Assembly: GCA_030737875.1 (NCBI GenBank)
Contig: CM060912.1
Coordinates: forward strand, 209,263,231 to 209,327,230
Source of the DNA: Allium sativum
Lineage: Eukaryota > Streptophyta > Magnoliopsida > Asparagales > Amaryllidaceae
DNA: 64,000 bases
Direction: 5' to 3'
Under the pieces are notes generated by a model. It was not told where the DNA came from and ran no database searches. It saw only the letters and a program-made list of their open reading frames with translations. Within the stretch, counting starts at the first letter, position 1. Every line of letters begins with the position of its first letter. Of the stretch, positions 13,035-25,600 are shown piece by piece. The translations under genes and the position numbers were made by a program.

Positions 13035-13510
13035 ACCCTTACCCTAATCCCCCCCGGTTCAAATTGATTTACAGAAGAAAAAAAACCAAACGCGATTTCC
13101 CTCAAGCTCCTCAGCCCGCCACCGATCATCGTCGTCCGGCCCTCCACCCTCTATCGCACTGTCGCTCCCCCCCCCCCCCCCCCGGCCTCGCGCCTATCTC
13201 CTCCTCCTCTCGAAGACCGAACACCCCCCCCCCCCAAACCGTAAGCCTCCCACCCACCAGAAAAACCGCCGCTTCCACCTCCCCTTTGGCCCACCGCCGG
13301 CTGACTGAGCCCTCCGCCAACTGCAACCCCCTCCACGCCTCAACCGCCAGCTACATCCCCCACCGAAAAACCCAAAACCATGCCCCTTTTAACCCATACC
13401 ACCGCACCGCCTTGTCCCCTTCCACAACCATAGCCTAGCGCCACCAAGCCGCACCCCCCTGCAGCAGCGCCGATGCCAAGACTCCCCCCCCCCTTCGCTG
13501 AAAAAAAACA
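13035..13510 (+). other. GC/CT-rich leader block in the LTR of A
   Basis: It has long C runs (for example 13166-13183), a pyrimidine-rich strand and a sharp drop to AT-rich DNA afterwards. It ends at AACA/GTAAGC (13511), which resembles a splice donor. The equivalent block in the 3' LTR is 20560-21046, ending CCA/GTAAGC. The composition resembles a plant 5' untranslated exon. A proline-rich ORF through it (13028-13438) is not conserved in frame in the other LTR. Confidence 0.55.
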
Positions 13511-15503
13511 GTAAGCCCTCTTATCCATTTGTTATTTATTTTCTTTTAGATCCTATTTTATTTATTTATTTTAAAACATTGAAAATTTATTTATATATAA
13601 AGCAATACTTTGTTTATATATGAAATTAGGAAAAGATTAGATTTTTCTTTGTTTCAAAATAAGATTTTTATTTGAAAAATAAAATTGTGATTTTTATATA
13701 GTTAATCAAGTAGAAAAGGTCGGATTTTTATATAGTTAATCAAATGGAAAAGTTCAGATTTTTATATAAAGAAAGTTAAGACTTTTAGAGGTAGAAAGAT
13801 GAGATTTTTAATTTGAAAAAGGCGATATTTTTTATTTATATAGCAGTAAAGTAAAAATTATGATTTTTATTTATATGAATATATGATCTTTATTTATATA
13901 GGATAACCATATAAAAATTTGATTTTTATATAATAGAAAGAATAAAATATGTTTTTTATATTATATAGATAGTAAAAATTCGATCTTTATATAAGAAGTA
14001 GAAATATAAAAATATAATTTTTATATAGAAATAAGCGTTGTAAAAATATATATATGAAGTAGAAATAAAAATATGATGTTTATTTATTGAAATGAAGTAA
14101 TAAAGATATAATTTTTATTATGAACAGCGGGACAAAGATTGCATTGGAATTTCAAACAAATCCAGACGGTTCAGCAGTTCAAAAGTAAAGCATGGCGGAG
14201 TGGGAGCCTCAGTGAGAACTTCTCACTTTAAATCTTGTTTTCTAGTTTGAAATATATACTAGGATGCAGACGGTGCTTAGCAGCACCCGACACCCGTCGT
14301 CCATAGAACATGGACGACTTGTATGCTTGTTTGATGTGTTGTGAAGTTTGTTTGTGATGCTGATATGAAATAGATAATAAAATATTCATGTGTTGAAATA
14401 AAAGAATTTATCGTTAAAAATATAATTTTTAACGTGAATGTGAATAAATTAATATTCATTTACAAACCGGACGGTTTGTTTATGTACACCTATTTGAAGG
14501 ATATTGTTTGGGACGATAAATTTTACACGTCGCCCAACTGCACAAATAATATTCACTGTTTGTGGATTGAAATCCCACATGGGTGTTGGGATGATATTTG
14601 GTGTACACTAATCCCAATTGTTTACTTGTATGTCGATCGATTGGTCGACAGACTGTGTAAGCGTTAATTATTTATATTTAATGCTTATGCAGTTGTGTGG
14701 TGCACTTTGGATGATGGTTGATTATTTATCGTTGCTATTAAATACATGTGTTGTATGGAATCCATATAATTAACATTATATGGTAGTTGATTGGGCCTCA
14801 TTCCAATTGGGAAATAAAGAATATTATAATATAAGGATTCATGTGTTGAATAGAATAAATAGTCATGTGTTGACGATGCTCATGTGTTGAGAATATTCAT
14901 GTGTTGAAAGAAATATTTTAACAATAAAATTTACATCTTTATCATATTTAAGATTAGAAACTAACTGGAAACTAGATAAGATGAGTGGTTTCCTGGGTAT
15001 TGATCTGAGGTTGGTTTCGGCCTTCGGGGTTAATACTTAGGGAATCATTCTCTTACTACTTTACAGTTGGAGTCTGATTAAAAATCAAACAATAGATACC
15101 ATAATTTTATAAAATATATTAAATAACAAAAATAGTCATGTGCTGATAGTGCTCATGTGTTGAGAATATTCATGTGTTGAGAGAAAAATATAGATTCATG
15201 TGTTGAATAGAATAAATATTCATTTGTTGAATAGAATAACGAAGTTATTGAAATATATAAAGCCTTGTTGATTAGAGTTGCGCTATTTTGATGCAAACTA
15301 TATTTATATCGATTATATTCGTTTTTATAATGAATATATAAAAGGAAGTGATTTCAAAATATAACGTTATGAAGATATTATCATTTGTATATCGATGATA
15401 TGGAATATTCAATTTTGGTTCGAAATTGAATATGAAGTTGAAATCATTTCGAAGACGAATTTAAAACGATTTATAAAATACGTTTTAAAAGGAAATTGAC
15501 GAA

Positions 15504-15545
<42 letters not shown>

Positions 15546-16220
15546 ATAATGGCCTGAATAGAACGCGCCGCGCCGCGGCCGTTCGTGAATTTCGACCATT
15601 GACTTCGAACTGACGTTGCGGGATAACCGACCATCGGATTCTCCTGAATCCGGAACCGTTGGGTTCGTATCGAAAAGAGCTTTCCAATGAATATTAGAAA
15701 TCTGAAATCTAACGGTTAGATTTGGAATTATGTCCAAATCAAATTTGGAAAAGGTCGCTGTAAGTGCAGTTCGATGGCCGTTGATGGAAATCGACTGTAT
15801 GGGCCTTGATAAAATTATTAAAGATATCAATAATTTGTGTAAAATCATATGAAATGATTTGTGAAGAACTGGGATGAAAAATTCCACATTTGTAAAGATA
15901 AAGATAGATTTTTGTCGAAATGAACTAGTTTTGAACTAGAAATAAAAATCCAATTATTTTTAAATAAATAAAATGGATTGAAAGTGGTTTTAAAAATAAT
16001 CAGAATTTCCAATTCGTGAATTGGGACGGATTTGAATCGAAATTTTCTTCGAAATATTTCGATGTTGGATTTCGTGATTATACAGATATTGTAATAGGAA
16101 TTTGAAAGATATATTTATATCGTTATTTCCAATACGATATTTGTTGGTCGTAAAAGTTCATATTGAATATAAGCCGATATATTTTCTATTCAGAGCCTTG
16201 TATTCAATATCAAATGTGAT

Positions 16221-16477
16221 TTGGGTTTGTCGTGAATGGTGTCTTCTTTAACACTGTTCTTAAGCCCAGTTGAGAAAAAGGTTAAATCTTTCTATTTAGA
16301 TTTAGTGAAATTATCCAGTTAATTAGTATTTAATTGGACTTAAATTTAACATTGGTTTTTGGGTTTATCGTGAGCGGTATTTTGAATAACACCTGTTCTT
16401 TAACCCAATTAACAATAGAATGTGATTTTGGTTTTATCGTGAATCGTGTTTTAGGTGACATTGGTTCATTAACCCAG
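16221..16477 (+). repeat. Three tandem ~50-60-bp hairpin units in the LTR of A
   Basis: Units at 16221-16269, 16359-16408 and 16426-16477 each begin TTGGGTTT (or a one-base variant) with TCGTGA close behind and end TTTAACCCA or close to it. The ends are self-complementary, with inner GGTGT/ACACC-like arms. The same three units occur in the 3' LTR of A (about 23745-24003) and, on the other strand, in element B (about 54115-54640). Confidence 0.7.
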
Positions 16478-17294
16478 TTAAAGACAGGTTATTGATTTTT
16501 GAGAAGATTAAAACTAAGTGGAGTTTCAATGAAACTGTAATTAGATTGAAATGTGAATTGATAATTTAAATTATCAAATATGAAAAGTGATCAAGGATGG
16601 AGTATCACCAGTTTTGCTCCAAAGCGATAGTTAAATCTTTAATTATATTTGAACGTGAAATGGTAATTAATATTTACCAATAACACCGTGGTGTTAAATA
16701 TGGAGTATTACCAGTTTTCTCCATGGGATGAATAGGTTGGGATTGGGAAATAAAATAAATAATTACTTCGGTGTGGTTCGCTAATCCCGACTAGTTTGGA
16801 AAACCATAACATGGTTTGAAATGATATCCAAAGGAAGATTAAAGAATAAATTTAGAAGAATATATCTTTGATAAAATTAATCGGAACCATTCCCTAGGAA
16901 TGTGAAATTTTGAATAAAAGAATATTCTGAATTGGAATGAGGCGTATGTTGCGTTTGTGTAACACGTGTTTATTATATACGCGGGTTATTCGGAAAGGCC
17001 AGGTTTATACCCATTCTGAATAACCGATTCGACGATAAATCGAAGATGAAGACGGTGGTTGAAGACCGGAAGTCTTCACATCGTTTGGGTGATTACTGAT
17101 GATCTTGATTGGGCTGTACACCCAAGAGCAGGGAATCAGTTGGTGATCGCCCAGACGTACTTGGAGATCGATGGATATGCGAGGAAAGTGCCTCCGGTTT
17201 CGTTCAGACCCAGAACGAACTTGTAAATGGACCGTGTGTCTGACATTGGATTTTATTCTGTGTTGATTGATCTCTATTAAATATACATCTGTTT

Positions 17295-17353
17295 GGCGGC
17301 GGAGAATTTATTCTCTTGCTTAACGCCCTTCTCTGAGATGTACGAGCTCAGAG
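17295..17353 (+). promoter_or_regulatory. Conserved three-stem structured element (A 5' LTR)
   Basis: Stem 1 is GGCG 17295-17298 with CGCC 17324-17327. It encloses stem 2, GAGAAT 17302-17307 with ATTCTC 17310-17315. Stem 3 follows, CTCTGAG 17331-17337 with CTCAGAG 17347-17353. Copies in D and B change both partners of individual base pairs while keeping complementarity. That supports a paired RNA or a constrained palindrome. The function is unknown. Confidence 0.7.
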
Positions 17354-18598
17354 GTTGAATATCGATGGACATCAGTCGCATGGAGTGAATTGCCTGTGTG
17401 GCACGCCTAAGTGGCAGATGATCAAGGCTTCTGTTGAAAAGCAAAGTCTTGTGGTTGATGATCAAAGCACGGCCTGTGTGGCGCAGCTTTGTGTATAACG
17501 TGAATTCGCAAGCCTCACACCTCGGTATGAGTCAAAAACGGGATACGGACTGTTGGGAGAACACGACGTTTCTTTCTAGCTATGGGTGATGTCAGTGACC
17601 TACTAGCCCTGACATTTATATACTTTTTACCTGTGTGGATGTTGGAATGCGAGGCGCCTCGGATATAGGTCTGTTAGGACCGGGAAACGTGTGTTCAGGA
17701 ATTGCCAATCCTCAAAAGTAAGAGAGGACCGGCCCAACCGATTCCAAGGATTGCTGTGTGTGGTCCTGAGACATTTGCTATAGTGTCTCGAACGGAGAGG
17801 AGCTGGCCCCTTGCCTCGACTCATGATGGAATCCAATTTCCAATACGTGATAATTCGGTTTTATTTGTAGAACCTAGTATGGCGACATAGTGGTATGGGT
17901 CATTCATGCCGCCTATGATTGATATTTATGATTGAAATTGTTTTGACACTATACACTTATAGTAATATCAAAATAATGTGTTTTAAACGTATCAAGCATG
18001 CTTTGGCTATTGTAAGGTAAAAACCCTATCCTCCGGCTTGCGTTGCATTGTGTGATGGGACCTGGGTCTTATAATAGCTTCATTTTTCTTTATTTAGCAT
18101 TGCGTTGTTTGTTTTATGCACTGATATTCTTGGGAGGAAACTCGTTCCTTGTTATACGGCGTGGTCCCTTGATTTACCGAACTTTAAAATAAAGATTAAT
18201 AACTGTTTTAGTTCTCACACCAGTCACATGACTGACTTGGAGTTTATTGTTTCAACCTAATCTCTAAGTGCCCCTATTTTCCACACGGGCAGCTAGTAGT
18301 TTTGGTTTTGCAGGTTTATATTCACATGATCCTGATTTACAGCTGGAACGATGCTCGGGAAGCTCTGTATCTGTGTATTACTTTCAGTTGTGTTTTGTAT
18401 TATTTTTCCGCTACTATGTAACTTATTCTAATCTCTGATATTTATCGAATGTATATTTATTCATACTCTGTATATTCTTGTATTTTGATGGAATTGTTGT
18501 AATAAGCAATGAAATGTTCTTCTATTTGTGTTCCGATGTGTGTTGTTCTCAATGCAATCCGGGCTTTCCTCCACGGGGAAGTTCGGGTCGTGTCAGTT

Positions 18599-18609
18599 TG
18601 GTATCAGAG
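18599..18609 (+). promoter_or_regulatory. Primer-binding site of element A
   Basis: TGGTATCAGAG lies three bases after the LTR end (TGTCA at 18595), complementary to initiator tRNA-Met. The twelfth base is G instead of the usual C. Confidence 0.9.
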
Positions 18610-19610
18610 GTTTGGTTTACAGAGCTCGAGAACAAGACACATTAGAACCAAACGAAAGAATTCATCAGATATTGGATTAGTAATATCCAATTAGAATGAC
18701 TCATTAGAGATAGGATCAGTAGTATCCTAGAACGAGTGTGAAGAGTATATTTGTTAAATGAAAACAATATTGTTTTGAAGATTTAAACCTTATTCAACGT
18801 ATTTGAATATTTTATTTGTATTGATTTGGACAATCGAGTATATAAAGATTTCGCGTATACTCATCATGAACATATATTCGAAGTTTTAATATACTGGATG
18901 GATATAAAATCACATTCTAGACACCCGGGGATGATTCTGATGATGGTGCATCATCATCAGTATTCATATTCGAGTTTCGAAAGTGAGATATCTATATATT
19001 TCCATTAGACTGGTGTGAGAACCAAAACTATATAGTTTTATTGTTGTGATTTGGCATCAAAAACATGTTTTTCTGTATATATGTATCAAAATTATGAATT
19101 TGAAACGTTAATCCACTAATTGATTGATGGTTGTATTGTTTGACTGTTGGTTTGATTTATTAAAATGTTGAACCATTTAGCCTAATTGAACCGAATTTTG
19201 AACTGTATTGAAAAATGATTACAATTGCATGCATATACATGTACTTACATTGAACAGGTCATAGCAAGGAGGCTAGAGCAGAAGAATAAAATTGTTTTCC
19301 CGGCAAATAGGTACATGTTTATTGTATTTCTTTGGGTTTGGATGATTTTATGAGCCGATTGGCTTTTTATTTTTCTTTTGGATTGAAGAAGGCCATGGGA
19401 GGCTATATGAAATATCCCGAAGTCCCCAGTGTAGGGGAGGTTATGGCGAAATTTTTCGAAAATTTAGGGTGTTAGCCAAATTTTTGAAAAATTTGAAAAG
19501 TTCTTAGAAACTGAAAAGTTGAAGAACTTAAGCCGTAATGAAAATAATGGAAGTTGAGTTGATTAGTTAAACAACTTTCGGCTTCGTTCCTATTCGGGGA
19601 TGAAAAGTTT

Positions 19611-19624
19611 TAAGTGGGGGAGAT
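19611..19624 (+). promoter_or_regulatory. Polypurine tract of element A
   Basis: AAGTGGGGGAGAT directly precedes the 3' LTR (TGTAATAACCC at 19625). It is the plus-strand primer site. Confidence 0.88.
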
Positions 19625-22600
19625 TGTAATAACCCGGAAAATCTGGGCCAATTTAAAATTTTTATTTTGGCGAATTTAGCGAATTTTGATTATTTAAAAT
19701 GAATTATTTTAAATAATGACGACGAGAAATTCATTTTTGAATAGAGTTAGAACGTATATATTTATATAGATCGTCGTTAGAATATAAATATTTTATTTTA
19801 ATTATAAAAGGAATTGAAACTGGCGCGGTAGTTTGAAAATTCGATTTCAAAATTCAAATGAATGTACAGGATTCAAAATAATCCGGATTTTAGCGAAACC
19901 GAAAATATTAGAATCTATTTGAGAATATCTTTCCAACAAATCCGAAAAATCGAAATTTCATAGCGGGGATAAAAAGTTACGTCCAGTTGAAAATTCAGAA
20001 TAGTCGCTATGGAATGCTGGCCCTTAAAAATGGAAATTCTACAAACGACCTCGGTTTTCGACGAAACCACTTTTGTTGGATCCGGGATGTCAAGTTATTG
20101 CTAGGCTTCAAAATTCGTAATTTTTCGAATCAAAATGTGAGCTTGGCGAAGGAAAACGCGTTTGACTAGCACTAGTTGATTTTAATCGACTGAAAAATGG
20201 CCATTTTTCAAACGGTCTCAGAATTTGACGAAATTAGTTTTGTTAGGACCGTATCGTCAATACGAAGCTAGAAAATATTTTTTTGGGAATTTTTAGAGTC
20301 TGTATGTGGGCCCGGTAAATTGAAATGTGCGTTCAAATTCAATATATAGAGTTATATTTTTATTTTGACGAAAACTGATCGTAACAGCCGAATCAGCTTA
20401 CAGGACATATCCCATTGTATTCGGAATGGGGGTAATTAGGTAGGGACGACAGGCGGTGGGTCTCATTTGGAGATCGAAATTTAAAGTTACTTTTTATGAA
20501 GGATAAATAATAAAATTAAATAATTAAATGGGCCAAGCCCTTATATCTCATGGTCAACCCTTTCCCTAATCCCCCACCCCCCCTCCGGTTCAAATCGATT
20601 TATAGAATAAAAAAAACCCAAACGCGATTTCCCTCCAGCTCCTCAGCCCGCCACCGATCATCGTCGTCCGGCCGTCCGCCGCACCGTCGCTCTTCGCCCC
20701 CCGCCCCCCTCCCCCCCAGGCCTCACGCCTATCTCCTCCTCCTCTCAAAGACCGAACACCCCACCCCCCCAAACTGTAAGCCTCCCACCCACCAGGAAAA
20801 CCGCCGCTTCCACCTCTCATTTGTCCCACCGCCGGCCGACGGAGCCCTCCGCCAACTGCAACCCCCTCCACGCCTCAACCGCCAGCTACATCCCCCTCTG
20901 AAAAACCCAAAACCGTGCCCATTTTAACCCATACCACCGCACCGCCTTGTCCCCTTCCACCACCACAGCCTAGCGCCGCCTAGCCGCACCCCCCTTCAGC
21001 AGCGCCGACGCCAAGACTCCCCCCCCCCCTCGCTGAAAAAAAACCAGTAAGCCCTCCTATCCATTTATTATTTATTTTATTTTAGATCCGATTTTATTTA
21101 TTTATTTTAAACCATTGAAAATTTATTTATATATAAAGTAATACTTTGTTTATATATAAAATTAGGAAAAGATTAGATTTTTCTTTGTTTCAAAATAAGA
21201 TTTTTATTTGAAAAATAAAAATGTGATTTTTATATAGTTAATTAAGTAGAAAAGGTCAGATTTTTATATAGTTAATTAAATGGAAAAGTTCAGATTTTAA
21301 TATAAAGAAAGTTAAGACTTTTAGAGGTAGAAAGATGAGATTTTTAATTTGAAAAAGGCGATATTTTTTATTTATATAGCAGTAAAGTAAAAAATTATGA
21401 TTTTTATTTATATGAAGATATGATCTTTATTTATATAGGATAACCATATAAAAATTTGATTTTTATATAATAGAAAGAATAAAAATACATTTTTTATATT
21501 ATATAGATTGTAAAAAATTCGATCTTTATATAAGAAGTAGAAATATAAAAATATAATTTTTATATAGAAACAAGCGTTGTAAAAATATATATATGAAGTA
21601 GAAATAAAAATATGATGTTTATTTATTGAAATGAAGTAATAAAGATATAATTTTTTTTATGAACAGCGGGACAAAGATTGCATTGGAATTTTAAACAAAT
21701 CCAGACGGTTCAGCAGTTCAAAAGTAAAGCACGGCGGAGTGGAACCCTCAGTGAGAACTTCTCACTTTAAATCTTGTTTTCTAGTTTGAAATATATACTA
21801 GGATGCAGACGGTGCTTAACAGCACCCGACACCCGTCGTCTACAGACCATGGACGACTTGTATGCTTGTTGGATGTGTTGTGAAGTTTGTTTGTGATGTT
21901 GATATGAAATAGATAATAAAATATTCATGTATTGAAATAAAATAATTTATCGTTAAAAATATAATTTTTAACGTGAATGTGAATAAATTAATATTCATTT
22001 ACAAACCGGACGGTTTGTTTATGTACACCTATTTGAAGGATATTGTTTGGGACGATAAATTTTACATGCCGCCCAACTGCACAAATAATATTCAGTGCTT
22101 GTGAATTGAAATCCCACACGGGTGTTGGGATGATATTTGGTGTACACTAATCCCAATTGTTTACTTTTATGTCGATCGATTGGTCGACAGACTGTGTAAG
22201 CGTTAATTATTTATATTTAATGCTTATGCTGTTGTGTGGTGCACTTTGGATAATGGTTGATTATTTATCGTTGCTATTATATACATGTGTTGTATGGAAT
22301 CCATATAATTAACATTGTATGGTAATTGATTGGGCCTCATTCCAGTTGGGAAATAAAGAATACTATAATATAAGGATTCATGTGTTGAATAGAATAAATA
22401 GTCATGTGTTGACGATGCTCATGTGTTGAGAATATTCATGTGTTGAAAATTATCATGTGTTGAAAGAAATATTTTAACAATAAAATTTACATCTTTATCA
22501 TATTTAAGATTAGAAACTAACTGGAAACTGGATAAGATGAGTGGTTTCCTGGGTATTGATCTGAGGTTGGTTTCGGCCTTCGGGGTTAATACTTAAGGAA

Positions 22601-25600
22601 TCATTCTCTTACTACTTTACAGTTGGAGTCTGATTAAAAATCAAACGATAGATACCATAATTTTATAAAATATATTAAATAACAAAAATAGTCATGTGTT
22701 GACAGTGCTCATGTGTTGAGAATATTCATGTGTTGAGAGAAAAATATAGATTCATGCGTTGAATAGAATAAATATTCATTTGTTGAATAGAATAACGAAG
22801 TTATTGAAATATATAAAGCCGTGTTGATTAGAGTTGCGCTATTTTGATGTGAACGATATTTATATCGATTATATTCGTTTTTATAATGAATATAGAAAAG
22901 GAAGTGATTTCAAAATATAACGTTTTGAAAATATTATCATTTGTATATCGATGATATGGAATATTCAAATTTTTTTCGAAATTGAATAAGAAGTAAATCG
23001 TTTCGAAAACGAATTTAAAACAGTTTATAAAATAAGTTTTAAAAGGAAATCGACCTAATATATATATTATATATATAATGGCCTGAATAGAACGCGCTGC
23101 GGTAGTTCGCGAATTTTGACCATTGACTTCGAACTGACGTTGCGGGAGATCCGACCGTCGGATTCTCCTAAAACCGGAACCATTGGGTTCGTATCGAAAA
23201 TAGTTTTCCAATGAATATTAGAAATCTGAAATCTAACAGTTGGATTTGGAATTATGTCCAAATCAAATTTGGAAAAGGTCGCTGTAAGTGCAGTTCGATG
23301 GCCGTTGATGGAAATCGACTGTACGGGCCTTGATAAAATTATTAAAAATATTAATAATTTGTGTAAAATCATAAGAAATGATTTGTGGAGAACTAGGATG
23401 TAAAATTCCACATTTGTAAAGATAAAGATAGATTTTTGTCGAAATGAACTAGTTTTGAACTAGAAATAAAATTCCAATTATTTTTAAATAAATAAAATGG
23501 ATTGAAAGTGGTTTTAAAAATAATCAGAATTTCCAATTCGTGAATTGGGACGGATTTGAATCGAAATTATCTTCGGAATATTTCGATTTTGGATTTCGTG
23601 ATTATATAGATATTGTAATAGGAATTTGAAAGATATATTTATATCGTTATTTCCAATACAATATTTGTTGGTTGTAGAATTTGATATTGAATATAAGCCG
23701 ATATATTTTCTATTCAGAGCCTTGTATTCAATATCAAATGTGATTTGGGTTTGTCGTGAATGGTGTCTTCATTAACACTGTTCTTAAGCCCAGTTGAGAA
23801 AAAGGTTAAATCTTTCTATTTAGATTTAGTGAAATTATCCAGTTAATTAGTATTTAATTGGAATTGAATTTAACATTGGTTTTTGGGTTTATCGTGAGCG
23901 GTGTTTTGAATAACACCTGTTCTTTAACCCGATTAACAATAGAATGTGATTTTGGGTTTATCGTGAATCGTGTTTTAGGTGACATTGGTTCTTTAACCCA
24001 GTTAAAGACAGGTTATTGATTTTTGAGAAGATTAAAACTAAATGGAGTTTTAATGAATCTGTAATTAGACTGAAATGTGAATTGATAATTTAAATTATCA
24101 AATCTGAAAAGTGATCGAGGATGGAGTATCACCAGTTTTGCTCCAAAGCGATAGTTAAATCTTTAATTAGATTTGAACGTGAAATGGTAATTAATATTTA
24201 CCGATAACACCGTGGTGTTAGATATGGAGTATTACCAGTTTTCTCCATGGGATGAATAGGTTGGGATTGGGAAATAAAATAAATAATTACTTCGGTGTGG
24301 TTCGCTAATCCCGACTAGTTTGGAAAACCATAACTTGGTTTGAAATGATATCCAAAGGAAGATTAAAGAATAAATTTAGAAGAATTTATCTTTGATAAAA
24401 TTAATGGGAACCTTTCCCTAGGAATGTGAAAATTTGAATAAAAGAATATTCTGAATTGGAATGAGGCGTATGTTGTGTTTGTGTAACACGTGTTTATTAT
24501 ATACACGGGTTATTCGGAAAGGCCGGGTTTATACCCATTCTGAATAACCGATTCGACGATAAGTCGAAGATGAAGGCGGTGGTTGAAGACCGGAAGTCTT
24601 CACATCGTTTGGGTGATTACTGATGATCTTGATTGGGCTGTACACCCAAGAGGAGGGAATCAGTTGGAGATCGCCCAGACGTACTTGGAGATCGATAGAT
24701 ATGCGAGGAAAGTGCCTCCGGTTTCGTTCAAACCCAGAACGAACTTGTAAATGGACTGTGTGTCTGACATTGGATTTTATTCTGTGTTGATTGATCTCTA
24801 TTAAATATACATCTGTTTGGCGGTGGAGAATTTATTCTCTTTCTTAACGCCCTTCTCTGAGACGTACGAGCTCAGAGGTTGTATATCGATGGACATCAAT
24901 CGCATGGAGTGAATTGCCTGTGTGGCACGCCTAAGTGGCAGATGATCAAGGCTTCTGTTGAAAAGCAAAGTCTTGTGGTTGATGATCAAAGCACGGCCTG
25001 TGTGGTGCAGCTTTGTGTATAACGTGAATTCGCGAGCCTCACACCTCGGTATGAGTCAAAAAGGGGATACGGACCATTGGGAGAACACGACGTTTCTTTA
25101 TAGCTATGGGTGATGTCAGTGACCTACCAGTCCTGACATTTATATACTTTTTACCTGTGTGGATGTTGGAATGCGAGGCGCCTTGGATATAGGTCTGTTA
25201 GGACCGGGAAACGTGTGTTCAGGAATTGCCAATCCTCAAAAGTTAGAGAGGACCGGCCCAACCGATTCCAAGGATTGCTGTGTGTGGTCCTGAGACATTT
25301 GCTAGAGTGTCTCGAATGGAGAGGAGCTTGCCCCTTGCCTCGACTCATGATGGAATCCAATTTCCAATACGTGATAATTCGGTTTTATTTGTAGAACCTA
25401 GTATGGCGATATAGTGGTATGGGTCATCCATGCCGCCTATGATTGATATTTATGATTGAAATTGTTTTGACGCTATACATTTATAGTAATATCAAAATAA
25501 TGTGTTTTAAACGTATCAAGCATGCTTTGGATATTATAAGGTAAAAACTCTATCCTCCGGCTTGCGTTGCATTGTGTGATGGGACATGGGTCTTATAATA

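Larger units (their letters stand above)
12102..18595 (+). repeat. 5' LTR of element A (6494 bp)
   Basis: This aligns with 19625-26119 along its whole length. The layout from the start is: an AT-rich 0.9 kb; a GC/CT-rich block (13035-13510); an AT-rich stretch of TTTTTATATA motifs (13550-14110); a stretch with interspersed TCATGTGTTGA motifs (about 14390-15240); an AT microsatellite (15503-15548); three GGGTTT/AACCC hairpins (16221-16477); a three-stem element (17295-17353); and a conserved TTTTGCAG segment (about 18306-18313). No ORF shows a domain or is conserved between the two LTRs beyond what nucleotide identity explains. Confidence 0.93.
18596..19624 (+). other. Internal region of element A, non-coding
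   Basis: It has no gag or pol motif and no long ORF. Two perfect hairpins follow the PBS: ATTGGAT/ATCCAAT (18671-18691) and TAGGAT/ATCCTA (18711-18729). Their loops carry AGTA, and both recur in B and, diverged, in C. Position and shape would suit a packaging or dimerisation signal, but that is inference. The 3' part (19380-19610) matches the B internal region before its polypurine tract. Confidence 0.75.

Noticed and set aside
13028..13438. 136-codon proline/serine-rich ORF, and the glycine-rich ORFs opposite it
   Set aside because: They result from the GC/CT-rich leader block. The other LTR copy has the frame altered by indels in the C runs, and no domain is visible.
15409..15887. Overlapping minus-strand ORFs of 92 and 117 codons, with similar ones at 22828-23411 and 54873-55110
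   Set aside because: They recur only because the LTRs repeat. They change frame and length between copies and show no domain.
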